This document shows, piece by piece, positions 25,958 through 34,580 of a DNA stretch of 64,000 bases. Each line of letters begins with the position of its first letter. The stretch's first letter is position 1. This DNA comes from Plesiocystis pacifica SIR-1 (GTDB taxonomy: Bacteria; Myxococcota_A; Polyangia; Nannocystales; Nannocystaceae). The stretch spans positions 62,001 through 126,000 of the forward strand of contig NZ_ABCS01000008.1 of the NCBI RefSeq assembly GCF_000170895.1. Reading direction: 5' to 3'. The notes beneath the pieces are model-generated. The model was not told where the DNA came from. It ran no database searches and saw only the letters and a program-made list of their open reading frames with translations. Position numbers and translations under genes: made by a program.

Positions 25958-27961
25958 TCAGGCGTCCTTGCGCTTGCGGCTCTCGGGGATGGTCGAGCTC
26001 TCCCGCCTACGCTTGCGCAGGAAGAGCAGCAGGCCCATGAACAGGGCCGGGACCGGCGGCCACAAGATGGCGGCCACGCGGATGCGGTCGCGGACTTCGT
26101 CCACGGCCCGGGCGTGCTCGGCCTCGACGCGGTCGATCTCCTGGGACTTGTCCCGCTCGATCTGCTCCGTCTTTGCCTGCAGCTTGCGGTTCTCGGCCTC
26201 TTGGGCCGAGCGGATCATGATCTGCTTGGTGGTCTCGTCGAGGTCGGCGCGCTGGCTGATGGCCGCGACGGACTCGTCGAGGCTGGCCTGGGCCACCTCG
26301 ATCTGCGCCTTCGCGGCGTCGTTGGCCGCGGTCAGCTTGTCCTGGCGCTCCTCGTTGGCCTTCTTGGTCATGTCATCGACCTTGCTCAGCCGGCGGAACA
26401 CCGGCTGGCGCTTGCGCAGCTCGATGAAGCGATCGTCGCCGAGCAGGCTGTCGATGGTGTTGAGCAAGAAGGTGACGTTGTCGAAGCGCATGTCGATGAG
26501 GCCGTCGCCGTCGAGGTCACCGCCGCGCTCGTGGAACTGGAAGAAGCTGTCCGCGAACATGTCGAGGTCCGCGAGCACGATGGCGTTGATGTTGGCGTTG
26601 GAGCCGGTGTCGCCACCGCCCCCGCCGCCGCTGATCCGCGCCCCGACGACCAGTTCCTTGACCCCGTCCTGGGCCGCCATGCGCGTGGGCGTGGGCGGCA
26701 CGCCGCGGAACTGCAGGCCGAACAGGAAGTTGCTGTCGTCGACGAACTGCTCGAAGGGGTCCCAGCCGCCCTTTTCGCCCGTGACCAGGATGGGCTCGAA
26801 CGTGGTCGAGACCGCGGGGAAGGGCCGCAGCTCGCCGCCGAACAGGGTGATGATCTGGGCCAGGCCGTCGACGCTCTCGTCGCCGCCGGTGAAGGTGTTC
26901 TTCCCGTCGCGCTCGCCGAACACCACGATGCTGCGCGGCGCGTCGGCCAGCTGGGCCTCGGGGTTCTCGAGGTCGAAGGACACGTGCTCGGCCGGCCAGT
27001 CGACGCCGATGGTCGCCAGCAGGGCGCGGTAGTTGCCCTTCTCCTCCGGGGGCTGGCCGCCGCCCATCATGCCCTGGGAGGGCGGCGGCAGCATGGGCTG
27101 GCTCGGGGCCAGCTTGGGGTTGAAAAAGGGCAGCGGGTCCGCGACCAGCAGCGCCGGGCGCCCGGCGAGCAGGTAGGACTGGACCGCGTCGACGCTGGCC
27201 TGGTTGAGGCTCGAGACCTGGGGGACGAAGAGCACGTCGACGTCCTCGGGGATGGCCGAGCCCGGGTTGAGGCTGCGGACCTCGTACTGCTTCTCGAGCT
27301 CGTCGACCACGCGCCAGCGGGGGATCCGGCGGCGCGACTGCAGGTCGAAGTCGCCCATGATCTTGGTGTCGTCGCGGATGATGCCGACGACCTTCTTCTC
27401 GGGCTGGGTGACGACCTCGAGGGCGCGGACGATCTCGTACTCGACGGACAGGCCGCGGTCGAAGAAGGGCACGACCTCCTCGCGCGGACCCGAGGTGAAG
27501 GCCACCCCGAGGAACACCGGCAGGGTGTCGACGCGGTCGCCCTCGGTGCTGACCAGGGGCCGCGGCGCGATGCCGTAGTTCTCGATGGCCTCCTGGGCGT
27601 CCTCGGAGAAGGTCTCGGGCTCGACGATGCGCACCGACAGGCCGGGCCCGCCGCTGGCCTCCATCTCGCGCAGGATGTTCAGCAGCCGGCTGCGCACGGG
27701 CACGTAGGGCCGCGGGACCTCCTTGGACACGTAGGCGGTGACGACCACCGGCGGGATCTCGACGGCCTCGCCGCCGTCTTCGGTGCTGGGCACCGTGGTC
27801 CCGATCGAGCGGATCAGCTTGCGCGTCCCGCTGGTGATCTGGCTGAGCCCCTCGGCCGTGAGGTCCGCGCGCGCGTTGCTGCGCTGGGCCATGTAGGTGA
27901 GCGAGCCGACCGTCGCCGCGAGGGCGAACAGACGAATCAGGTGATGGTGACGGGGCTGCAT
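25958..27961 (-). CDS. gldG: GldG-type ABC transporter auxiliary protein
   Basis: Substrate-domain partner of the ABC-2 permease, 667 residues. An N-terminal helix (HLIRLFALAATVGSLTYMAQR) is followed by the GldG-like periplasmic domain: VVVTAYVSKEVPRPYVPVRSRLLNILREM, GVAFTSGPREEVVPFFD, YEIVRALEVVTQPEKKVVGI, DVLFVPQVSSLNQASVDAVQSYLLAGRPALLVADP. A glutamate-rich coiled coil lies at ~540-630, and a second membrane helix near the C-terminus (ILWPPVPALFMGLLLFLRKRRR) is typical of the family. The gene starts at 27961, 2 nt after the gldF stop. Bacteroidetes homologues are linked to gliding motility; in other phyla the function is unknown. Confidence 0.85.
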   Translation of the reverse strand: MQPRHHHLIRLFALAATVGSLTYMAQRSNARADLTAEGLSQITSGTRKLIRSIGTTVPSTEDGGEAVEIPPVVVTAYVSKEVPRPYVPVRSRLLNILREMEASGGPGLSVRIVEPETFSEDAQEAIENYGIAPRPLVSTEGDRVDTLPVFLGVAFTSGPREEVVPFFDRGLSVEYEIVRALEVVTQPEKKVVGIIRDDTKIMGDFDLQSRRRIPRWRVVDELEKQYEVRSLNPGSAIPEDVDVLFVPQVSSLNQASVDAVQSYLLAGRPALLVADPLPFFNPKLAPSQPMLPPPSQGMMGGGQPPEEKGNYRALLATIGVDWPAEHVSFDLENPEAQLADAPRSIVVFGERDGKNTFTGGDESVDGLAQIITLFGGELRPFPAVSTTFEPILVTGEKGGWDPFEQFVDDSNFLFGLQFRGVPPTPTRMAAQDGVKELVVGARISGGGGGGDTGSNANINAIVLADLDMFADSFFQFHERGGDLDGDGLIDMRFDNVTFLLNTIDSLLGDDRFIELRKRQPVFRRLSKVDDMTKKANEERQDKLTAANDAAKAQIEVAQASLDESVAAISQRADLDETTKQIMIRSAQEAENRKLQAKTEQIERDKSQEIDRVEAEHARAVDEVRDRIRVAAILWPPVPALFMGLLLFLRKRRRESSTIPESRKRKDA

Positions 27962-27963
27962 GA

Positions 27964-28818
27964 TTACCAGTGCCTCCGGCCGAGCATGAACACGCACAGG
28001 TAGAGGACCACCGCGGCGATCCCGATAAAGAACACGACGTCGCCCAGGCGGACGACGCCCTCACCGAAGCCGTAGAAGTGCTGGTCGACGCCGAGCTTGC
28101 CGAAGGCCTCCTCGAAGCCCTTCCAGGCGCCGCCGAGCCAGACCAACACGCCGACCACGGCGCCGATGAGGCCGAGCAGGCCGGCGCCCTCGGTGTTGCC
28201 CTGGACCGCGGTCCACAGCAAGGAGATGAGCCCCGCGAACACCGCGCAGCCGACGATGCCGCTGGCCCACGGCTCCGTGCCCGCGAACACCATCCCGGCG
28301 CAGCCGAGGGCGCCGAGGATGAAGGCCACGGTCGCGTTGCCGGCGAACATCGAGGCGAGCAGGCCGATGGCCACGAAGGTCGCGCCGATCAGCCAGTAGC
28401 CCAGGTAGGTCGAGAGCATCAGCCCCAGGTCCGGCTGGCCCAGCCAGCGCAGCACGAGCACGTGCGCGACGCTAAAGCCCAGGCCCACGGTGAACACGCC
28501 CAGCGCCCCGAAGTACTTGCCGAGCACCACCTCGGTGTCGCGCACCGGCATGGTCAGCAGCAGCTCGTCGGTGCCCAGGCGCCGCTCCTGCGCCCACACG
28601 CCCATGGTCACGGCCGGGACGAAGAGCATCAAGATGGCCGGCATGACCTTGTTGAGCAGGGCCAGGTCGGCGAGGTTGCGGGCGAAGAAGCCCTCTTGGA
28701 GGAAGGCCCCGGCGCCGGTCGCCGCGATGAACAGGGTCAGGAATACGTAGCCCGCGGGGTTGCCGAGGTAGCTGCTCAGCTCGCGCCGGGCGATGGCCTT
28801 GACGACGTTGAAGTCCAT
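27964..28818 (-). CDS. gldF: ABC-2 permease, GldF type
   Basis: Six-helix ABC-2 family permease, 284 residues (KAIARRELSSYLGNPAGYVFLTLFI at the N-terminus, as in GldF/NosY relatives). The MPVRDTEVVLGKYFGALGVF segment is the conserved cytoplasmic coupling region. Its ATG overlaps the gldA stop (TGATG), so gldA, gldF and gldG form a tightly coupled operon with the DUF4340 gene. Confidence 0.87.
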   Translation of the reverse strand: MDFNVVKAIARRELSSYLGNPAGYVFLTLFIAATGAGAFLQEGFFARNLADLALLNKVMPAILMLFVPAVTMGVWAQERRLGTDELLLTMPVRDTEVVLGKYFGALGVFTVGLGFSVAHVLVLRWLGQPDLGLMLSTYLGYWLIGATFVAIGLLASMFAGNATVAFILGALGCAGMVFAGTEPWASGIVGCAVFAGLISLLWTAVQGNTEGAGLLGLIGAVVGVLVWLGGAWKGFEEAFGKLGVDQHFYGFGEGVVRLGDVVFFIGIAAVVLYLCVFMLGRRHW

Positions 28819-29633
28819 CAGTTCGCCTCGCTTTCGTGTTCGTCTTCGTCCTCGTCCTCTTCATCGTCGAGGGGCGCGCCGGCGAGGGCGTAAAAGCGCC
28901 GCTCGATGTCGCCGTCGCCGTCTTCGTCGAGCTCCTCGAAGGAGCCCTCGAACACCAGCCGGCCCTCGTGGATCATGATGACCGAGTCGGCCACGGCCTC
29001 GACCTCTTGGAGGATGTGGGTGGACAGCAGGATGGTCTTTTGCTCGCCGAGCTCGCGGATGAGCTTGCGGACCTCGCGGATCTGCAGGGGATCCAGGCCC
29101 GAGGTCGGCTCGTCGAGGATCAGCACGTCGGGGTCCGAGAGCAGGGCCTGGGCCATGCCGACGCGCTGGCGGTAGCCCTTGGACAGCTTGCCGATGGGCT
29201 TGTGGAACACGTCCTGAATCGCGCACTGCGCGACGACCCGGTCGATGGCCTTGTTGACCGAGCCGAGCTGGCGGACCTCGGCGTAGAAGGCCAGCAGCTC
29301 CGCCGGGGTCATGTCGAGGTAGAGGGGGCCGTTCTCCGGCAGGTAGCCGAGGCGACGCGCGAGCTCGAGGCGGGCGCCGTGATCTCCGGGGTTCTTGCCC
29401 AGGATCTCGATGCTCCCCTTGGTCGGCGCGAGGTATCCGGTCAACATCTTCATCGTCGTCGACTTGCCGGCGCCGTTGGGGCCGAGGAAGGCGGCGACGG
29501 TGCCCTTGCGGACCGAAAAGGAGATGTCGTTCACGGCGACGAAGTCTCCGTAGATCTTCGACACTCCGCTGACGCGGATGGTGACCGGAGCGTCCCCAGG
29601 TGGTGCTTCTTTCGATGCAGCGTTGGTGCTCAT
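28818..29633 (-). CDS. gldA: ABC transporter ATP-binding protein, GldA type
   Basis: ATPase of the Gld-like exporter, 271 residues. Walker A GPNGAGKST, signature LSKGYRQRVGMAQALL, Walker B VLILDEPTSGLD and the H-loop in LLSTHILQEVEAVAD are all present. The C-terminus is extremely acidic (DEEDEDEDEHESE). I chose the ATG at 29633 rather than a GTG/ATG at 29852, which would add an unlikely 73-residue Cys/His/Arg-rich leader crossing the promoter region. Confidence 0.9.
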   Translation of the reverse strand: MSTNAASKEAPPGDAPVTIRVSGVSKIYGDFVAVNDISFSVRKGTVAAFLGPNGAGKSTTMKMLTGYLAPTKGSIEILGKNPGDHGARLELARRLGYLPENGPLYLDMTPAELLAFYAEVRQLGSVNKAIDRVVAQCAIQDVFHKPIGKLSKGYRQRVGMAQALLSDPDVLILDEPTSGLDPLQIREVRKLIRELGEQKTILLSTHILQEVEAVADSVIMIHEGRLVFEGSFEELDEDGDGDIERRFYALAGAPLDDEEDEDEDEHESEAN

Positions 29634-29721
29634 GGGCTCTCTCGTGGGTTCCCTGCGTGCCCCCGCGGTGATGACGGGACACGTGCAGTTGTCGGCGGCG
29701 GCCGCGAACTGGTCGGTTCGG

Positions 29722-29750
29722 GTTCTATTCCAATGATTTCGGCACTTCAA
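29722..29750 (-). promoter_or_regulatory. Candidate sigma-70 promoter for the gldAFG operon
   Basis: Minus strand TTGAAG (29745-29750), 17-nt spacer, TAGAAC (29722-29727), about 89 nt upstream of the gldA ATG in a locally A/T-richer stretch. Confidence 0.45.
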
Positions 29751-29862
29751 GCGGCGTTTGCGTGTGTGCTCGCTCGCAGCGACGGTCTCCGCCAAAGCCC
29801 TGGAGATCGCGCCGCGGGACTGATCAGCCGTGCGGTGCCACAACCGCCGCAATCTCGCTCGT

Positions 29863-29884
29863 TTTGCGACGCCGTGTTTAGACT
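29863..29884 (+). promoter_or_regulatory. Promoter-like motif TTTGCGAC-N8-TAGACT, 6 nt before start
   Basis: TAGACT (29879-29884) ends 6 nt before the ATG at 29891 and is preceded at 8 nt by TTTGCGAC (29863-29870). The same TTTGCGAC-N8-TAGA block precedes the gene at 31752. Leaderless start inferred. Confidence 0.45.
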
Positions 29885-29890
29885 CCGCCC

Positions 29891-31144
29891 ATGAGCTTCG
29901 CCCGGCTGACCCTGTCCGCCTCTGCAGCCTCCGTCTTGGCGCTCTCCCTCGGTGTCGGCCTGGGAATGGGCCTCCACGCCTGCGGAGGGGCCCCGCCCGA
30001 CTCCCCGGCGGCCGCCCAGCCGCCCGCGGATCAAAACGCCGCGAACGCCGCGGACCCCAACGCCGGCGCGGCCGAGGCCGGGGCCGCCGAGGGCGAGGAA
30101 GAGGAAGAGCTGGTCGTCGAGGACGACGACGAGTCCGACGAGGGCGTCGACACGGAGCTCGAGGTCGACCTCTACGCGCCCCTGACCGACGAGCAAAAGG
30201 CGGTGTTCCTCGCCGGCGAGACCGAGGAGTGGATCTCCACGGAGGAGCACTACATCAAGACCAACGAGCGCCGCCACGACGTGTGGTTCCCCTACATCGC
30301 CGACAAGGGCGGGGCCTACGTGGGCGTCGCGGCCGACCAAAACTACACGCTGATCGCCGTCGCCAAGTCCGAGTACGTGTTCCTCATGGACCTCGACTGG
30401 CGCGTGGCCGAGCTGCACCGCGCCTACGAGGTGCTCATCGAGGCCAGCGAGGATCCCCAGACCCTCCACCAGCGCTGGCACAAGGACAACAAGGACGAGT
30501 CCTACGCGCTGATCGAGAACGCGCTGAAGGACGAGCTGTCCCCCGAGCACCTGCGCAAGACCATGATGAGCTGGACCTCGGCGCGGGAGACCGTGTACCG
30601 CCACCTCAAGAACGTCATCGCCCGGGACGAGGGCGGGGTCAACACCAGCTGGCTGTCCAACCCCGAGTACTACGCCCACATCCGCGAGCTCTACCTCGCC
30701 GACCGGGTGCGCTTTTTGGTCGGCAACCTGACCGGGCCGACGACCGTGCAGACCATCGCCAAGGTCAGCGGGGAGCTGGGCGTGCCCGTCAAGCTGCTCT
30801 ACCTGAGCAACGCCGAGGAGTACTACAGCTACACCGGGCAATACCGCGAGAACGTCCGCGCCCTGCCCATCGCCGACGACTCCGTGGTCCTGCGCACCAT
30901 CTACGGCGACAAGTTCGTGCACGCCGACTCGCTGTGGAACTACCAGGTCCAGCCCCTGGCCGACTACCAGGCGCGGCTCGAGGATCGCGCCCTGGGCGGC
31001 TCGCGCAACCCGATGATGCGCATCGCCGAGAAGGCCGGCGAGCTGCAGCGCGACGCCGAGGGCGTCAAGGGCCTGAGCCACCTGAACATGGCCATGCTCG
31101 ACGGCGCCGCCGAGGCGGCCCCGGAAGCGGCCGACCCCGGCTGA
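29891..31144 (+). CDS. Lipoprotein, resembles Leptospira LIC_10091 family
   Basis: Lipid-anchored extracytoplasmic protein, 417 residues. The signal peptide ends GLGMGLHAC (Cys31). A tether rich in Ala/Glu/Asp (to ~85) is followed by a compact domain: FLAGETEEWISTEEHYIKTNERRHDVWFPYIADKGGAYVGVAADQNYTLIAVAKSEYVFLMDLDW, later SNAEEYYSYTGQYRENVRALPIADDSVVLRTIYG. This order (YVGVgaDQNYtlia, FLMDLD, a late strand around DDSVVLRT) is that of the LIC_10091 family, which resembles class I methyltransferases. The similarity is judged from memory and is tentative. Divergent from the Gld-type operon. Confidence 0.68.
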   Translation: MSFARLTLSASAASVLALSLGVGLGMGLHACGGAPPDSPAAAQPPADQNAANAADPNAGAAEAGAAEGEEEEELVVEDDDESDEGVDTELEVDLYAPLTDEQKAVFLAGETEEWISTEEHYIKTNERRHDVWFPYIADKGGAYVGVAADQNYTLIAVAKSEYVFLMDLDWRVAELHRAYEVLIEASEDPQTLHQRWHKDNKDESYALIENALKDELSPEHLRKTMMSWTSARETVYRHLKNVIARDEGGVNTSWLSNPEYYAHIRELYLADRVRFLVGNLTGPTTVQTIAKVSGELGVPVKLLYLSNAEEYYSYTGQYRENVRALPIADDSVVLRTIYGDKFVHADSLWNYQVQPLADYQARLEDRALGGSRNPMMRIAEKAGELQRDAEGVKGLSHLNMAMLDGAAEAAPEAADPG

Positions 31145-31167
31145 GCCCGGGCCGACCCTGCCCGCTC

Positions 31168-31197
31168 GAACGCCCCCGCGAGACCGCGGGGGCGTTC
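31168..31197 (+). terminator. Strong intrinsic-terminator-like hairpin
   Basis: Perfect 13-bp stem GAACGCCCCCGCG / CGCGGGGGCGTTC around an AGAC loop, 23 nt after the lipoprotein stop. The U-tract is weak (tcactggttt). Confidence 0.7.
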
Positions 31198-31314
31198 TCA
31201 CTGGTTTGCGGCGGGTGTCACCGCCAGCGCCCGGGCCCCGACTCGATCCCGTCCCGATCACGTGCCCCGCCGGCCCTTGACTCCCCCCCGCCCAGAGTCG
31301 AGCCTGGGGGCGCC

Positions 31315-31704
31315 ATGGAGCTCGCCGGCAAGATCAAGGTCCTCTTCGACACCCAGAACATCAGCGCCAAGTTCCGCAAGCGCGAGCTGGTCCTGGTCAC
31401 CGACGAGCGCTACCCGCAGCAGATCCTCGTCGAGTTCACCCAGGACAAGATCAGCCTGCTCGACCGCGTGTCCGAGGGCGACGAGGTCCGCATCCAGATC
31501 GACATCCGGGGCCGGGAGTGGAAGAGCCCGCGCGGCGACGTGAAATACTTCGTCAGCATCCAGGGCTGGCGCATCGACCCCCTCGTCGCCGACCAGCCCG
31601 AGGGAGGAGGCCCCGACGCTCCCTCGGACTTCGGCGACGTGCCCCTGCCCGACGGCCCCAACGGCTACGGCAGCTCCGAGCCACCGGATGACATCCCCTT
31701 TTGA
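31315..31704 (+). CDS. DUF3127 single-stranded-DNA-binding-like protein with SSB-type C-terminal tip
   Basis: Compact OB-fold protein, 129 residues. The domain (1-92) matches DUF3127: FDTQNISAKFRKRELVLVTDERYPQQILVEF, SEGDEVRIQIDIRGREW, KYFVSIQGWRI. A Gly/Pro/Asp-rich flexible tail follows, ending PPDDIPF, the same acidic-hydrophobic tip with which bacterial SSB recruits RecO, PriA, exonuclease I and others. This strongly suggests an accessory single-strand-DNA-binding role in the cytoplasm. The ATG at 31315 follows GGGGG at normal spacing. Confidence 0.85.
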   Translation: MELAGKIKVLFDTQNISAKFRKRELVLVTDERYPQQILVEFTQDKISLLDRVSEGDEVRIQIDIRGREWKSPRGDVKYFVSIQGWRIDPLVADQPEGGGPDAPSDFGDVPLPDGPNGYGSSEPPDDIPF

Positions 31705-31722
31705 GTCGTCCGAGTTGATCGC

Positions 31723-31744
31723 TTTGCGACCCCGCGCGTAGATC
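31723..31744 (+). promoter_or_regulatory. Promoter-like motif TTTGCGAC-N8-TAGATC, 7 nt before start
   Basis: TAGATC (31739-31744) ends 7 nt before the ATG at 31752, with TTTGCGAC at 31723-31730, repeating the arrangement at 29863-29884. Confidence 0.42.
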
Positions 31745-31751
31745 GGGGGCG

Positions 31752-34457
31752 ATGCCCTCCCCCGACGCTTCGCCCCCGAACTCGGAGCGCTCGCGCACCG
31801 GCCTCGCCGTCTTGCTCGCCGCGCTGCTCGGCCTGGCGATCGGCGCGTCCTGGCTGCTCCGCGGGGGCACCGACACCGACGAAGCTGGCGACGCGCAGGC
31901 GCGGCCTGAGGGCGGCGAAGGCTCCCGGCGCGGAGATGGCCAGGGCGGACTCGTGGGGCGCGAGGGCCCGGCCCCGAGCGCCCTCGGCAGCGTCCAGGGC
32001 ACCATCACCGACCTGGACGGCCAGCCCCTCGCCGAGGCCCGGGTGTGCGTGCGGCCCCGCTTCATCCGTCACGTCGCCGGGACCCCGCTGTGCGAACGCA
32101 GCGACGCCCAGGGCCGCTACGCCATCGACGGCGTGACCCCGGGCAAGGTCGAGGTGTTTGCGAGCAAGGCCGAGTACCAGCCCCACGAGGGCGAGGCCCG
32201 CCTGGCCCCCGGCGGCTCAGCCCGCGTCGACCTCGAGCTGCTCCCGGGCGCCGTGCGGCTGCGCGGCATCGTCCGCGATCTGTCCGGCGGGGTGATCGAG
32301 GGAGCCGTGATCGCGGTCGGCGGGGACGGCCTCAGCGGCGATCCCAAGGGCCGCGCGCTGGTCCAGACCGACGCCGAGGGGCGCTTTTTGGCCTGGGTCC
32401 GCCGGGGCCGGGTGCACCTCTACGCGGGCGCCGAGGGCTACGCGACCCGCAACCTGTTCAGCTCCGCCCCCGGGCCCACCGTCGAGCTCTACCTCGTGCC
32501 CGAGGCCGTGCTCGTCGGCCGGGTCGTCGACGCCGAGACCGGCGCGGGCCTCCCCGACGTGCCGGTGTCCGAGGGCCGCATGAGCGCCGGCATCGACATG
32601 AACTACGTGGTCGTCGGCCAGGGCATGACGCGCACCGACGCCGAGGGCTACTTCCGCATCGCGGGCATCGACCCCGGCAGCTACCGGCCCTTCCTGGTCG
32701 ATCCGCGCTACCTCGGCCGGGCCGAGGACAGCGCCCAGCTGGCCCTCGGCGAGACCAGCGAGACCATCGAGATCCGCGCCCGCCGTGCCGGCCGAGTCCG
32801 CGCGCGCATCGTCGACGAGGACGGCGAGCCGACCTGCGCGGGCGAGAGCGTGACCGCCTCGCCGGCCCCCTTCGAGCTCTACAACGCGACCATCGACGAC
32901 GAGGGCTACGTCGAGCTCGGCGCCCTGCGCCCCGCCGACTACCGCGTCAACGCCCACTGCTGGGGGCGCATGGTCAAGCGCATCGGCCAGTTCAGCGTCC
33001 CCGCCGAGGGCGGGCAGGTGCCCGAGCAGACCTGGACCGTGCCCGCCGGCGCGACCATCGAGGGCCTCGTCGTCGACGGCGAGGGCCGGCCCCTGCCCCG
33101 GATGCTCGTGCTCGGCAAGCGCCTCGCCGACGAGGACGACGACAGCGGACCCACGGCACGCAGCGTCCGCTCCCAGCCCACCGACGCCGAGGGCCGCTTC
33201 GTGATCCGCGGGCTCGAGCGCGGGACCTACGAGCTCGAGCTCGGCGGCAGCGCGGCGCCCCAGCTGCCCGAGCCCGTCGAGGTCGTCGTCGCCAGCGACC
33301 GAGTCGGCGACGTGCGCATCGAGGCCCCGGTCGCCGGGACCGTGCGCGGGCGGGTCGTGGGCAGCGACGGCGGCGTGCCCCCCTCGCTGACCGTCACCGC
33401 CTACGGCGAGGCCGGGGGCTGGCGAGACACCCACAGCGACGACGAGGGCCGCTTCGAGCTCACCGGCCTCGGCCCCGATCGCTACCGCGTCGCCGCCCTC
33501 GACGGGCGCTGGCAGATCGAGGTCGGCGAGGCCACCGTCGCCCTCGACTCGGGCGGCGAGGCGGAGATCGAGATCGAGGTCCGCGCCAGCGCCGGCCGCA
33601 TCGCCGGGCGGGTCGTCGACGACGGCGGCACGCCCCTGGGCGACGCCTTCATAGCGATCACCCGCCAGTCCGAGGCCCTCGCCGATCAGCTCCCGCCCGC
33701 CGGCCGGCTGCGCTACGGCGACAGCCCCGGCCGCCCCGTGCTCACCGACCTCGACGGCCGCTTCACCCTCGAGGGCCTCCCGGACGGGCTCTACACCGTC
33801 CAGGCCAAGGTGCCTCAAGGCGGCGAGGCGGCCCGCGTCGACGTGGAGCCTGGCGACACCGAGGTCGAGCTCGTCATCGACTCCCCCGCCGAGCTCGCCG
33901 GCACCGTCGCCCTGCGCGGCGCCGCCGAGGCGGGCAGCGTCCGCGACTACGCCGTGATCCTCACCGAGGCCGGCGGCGCCGAGCGGCGCGAGCACTGGCG
34001 CGACCGCGGCGACGGGCGCTGGCGCTTCGAGGCCCTGGCCCCGGGCAGCTACACCGTCCAGGTCACCTCGCCCACCGCCGACGGCCAGGCCAGCGTCGAG
34101 CTCGCCCCCGGCCAGTCCGTCCTCGATCTCCGCGTCGAGCTCGACGCCCGCGTGCCCGCGCGCGGCCGCATCGTCGACGCCGAGAGCCAGGCCCCCGTGG
34201 CCGGGGCCGAGGTCCGCGTCGAGGCCCCGGGCGCCGAGCACTACGGCGTCGGCTTCATCCCCTGGGTCGAGACCGACGCCGAGGGCCGCTTCACCCTGCC
34301 GGGCGTGCCCGTGGGGTCGCTGAAGATGAAGGTCATCCCCGCGGGCCGCGTGGACGCCCGGGCGCACGAGGTCTTGCGCGAGGGTCTGGACGTCCCCGCC
34401 GACGCGCCCGCCGAGGGTCACGACCTCGGCGACTTCGCGCTCACGCCGGCGGGGTAG
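31752..34457 (+). CDS. Membrane-anchored protein of tandem carboxypeptidase-regulatory-like beta-sandwich modules
   Basis: 901 residues. A single N-terminal helix (TGLAVLLAALLGLAIGASWLL) anchors a long extracytoplasmic string of ~8-9 modules of about 85-95 residues. Each module has the CarboxypepD_reg/Cna-B-like pattern: GxVxDxxGxPLxxAxV at the start, (T)DAEGRFxIxGLxxGxYxV at the end (TDAEGYFRIAGI, TDAEGRFVIRGL, DDEGRFELTGL, DLDGRFTLEGL, TDAEGRFTLPGV). Such arrays act as extended stalks or adhesive surfaces; no catalytic domain is attached. Leaderless-type start; no Shine-Dalgarno. Confidence 0.85.
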   Translation: MPSPDASPPNSERSRTGLAVLLAALLGLAIGASWLLRGGTDTDEAGDAQARPEGGEGSRRGDGQGGLVGREGPAPSALGSVQGTITDLDGQPLAEARVCVRPRFIRHVAGTPLCERSDAQGRYAIDGVTPGKVEVFASKAEYQPHEGEARLAPGGSARVDLELLPGAVRLRGIVRDLSGGVIEGAVIAVGGDGLSGDPKGRALVQTDAEGRFLAWVRRGRVHLYAGAEGYATRNLFSSAPGPTVELYLVPEAVLVGRVVDAETGAGLPDVPVSEGRMSAGIDMNYVVVGQGMTRTDAEGYFRIAGIDPGSYRPFLVDPRYLGRAEDSAQLALGETSETIEIRARRAGRVRARIVDEDGEPTCAGESVTASPAPFELYNATIDDEGYVELGALRPADYRVNAHCWGRMVKRIGQFSVPAEGGQVPEQTWTVPAGATIEGLVVDGEGRPLPRMLVLGKRLADEDDDSGPTARSVRSQPTDAEGRFVIRGLERGTYELELGGSAAPQLPEPVEVVVASDRVGDVRIEAPVAGTVRGRVVGSDGGVPPSLTVTAYGEAGGWRDTHSDDEGRFELTGLGPDRYRVAALDGRWQIEVGEATVALDSGGEAEIEIEVRASAGRIAGRVVDDGGTPLGDAFIAITRQSEALADQLPPAGRLRYGDSPGRPVLTDLDGRFTLEGLPDGLYTVQAKVPQGGEAARVDVEPGDTEVELVIDSPAELAGTVALRGAAEAGSVRDYAVILTEAGGAERREHWRDRGDGRWRFEALAPGSYTVQVTSPTADGQASVELAPGQSVLDLRVELDARVPARGRIVDAESQAPVAGAEVRVEAPGAEHYGVGFIPWVETDAEGRFTLPGVPVGSLKMKVIPAGRVDARAHEVLREGLDVPADAPAEGHDLGDFALTPAG

Positions 34458-34580
34458 TCTGGGGCGGGAGCCCGCCATGGCCGCCACCCACGCCCGACCC
34501 GTCCTGGCCCTCGCGCTCGACGATTGAGCCGCGTCTTCGGAGAGCCGCACAGACCTCGCCGGGCGTGGGACACTACGCAG

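Noticed and set aside
24471-29633. Gld homologues as proof of gliding motility
   Set aside because: GldAFG/DUF4340-type exporters occur in many non-gliding bacteria, and no other gliding genes are in the window.
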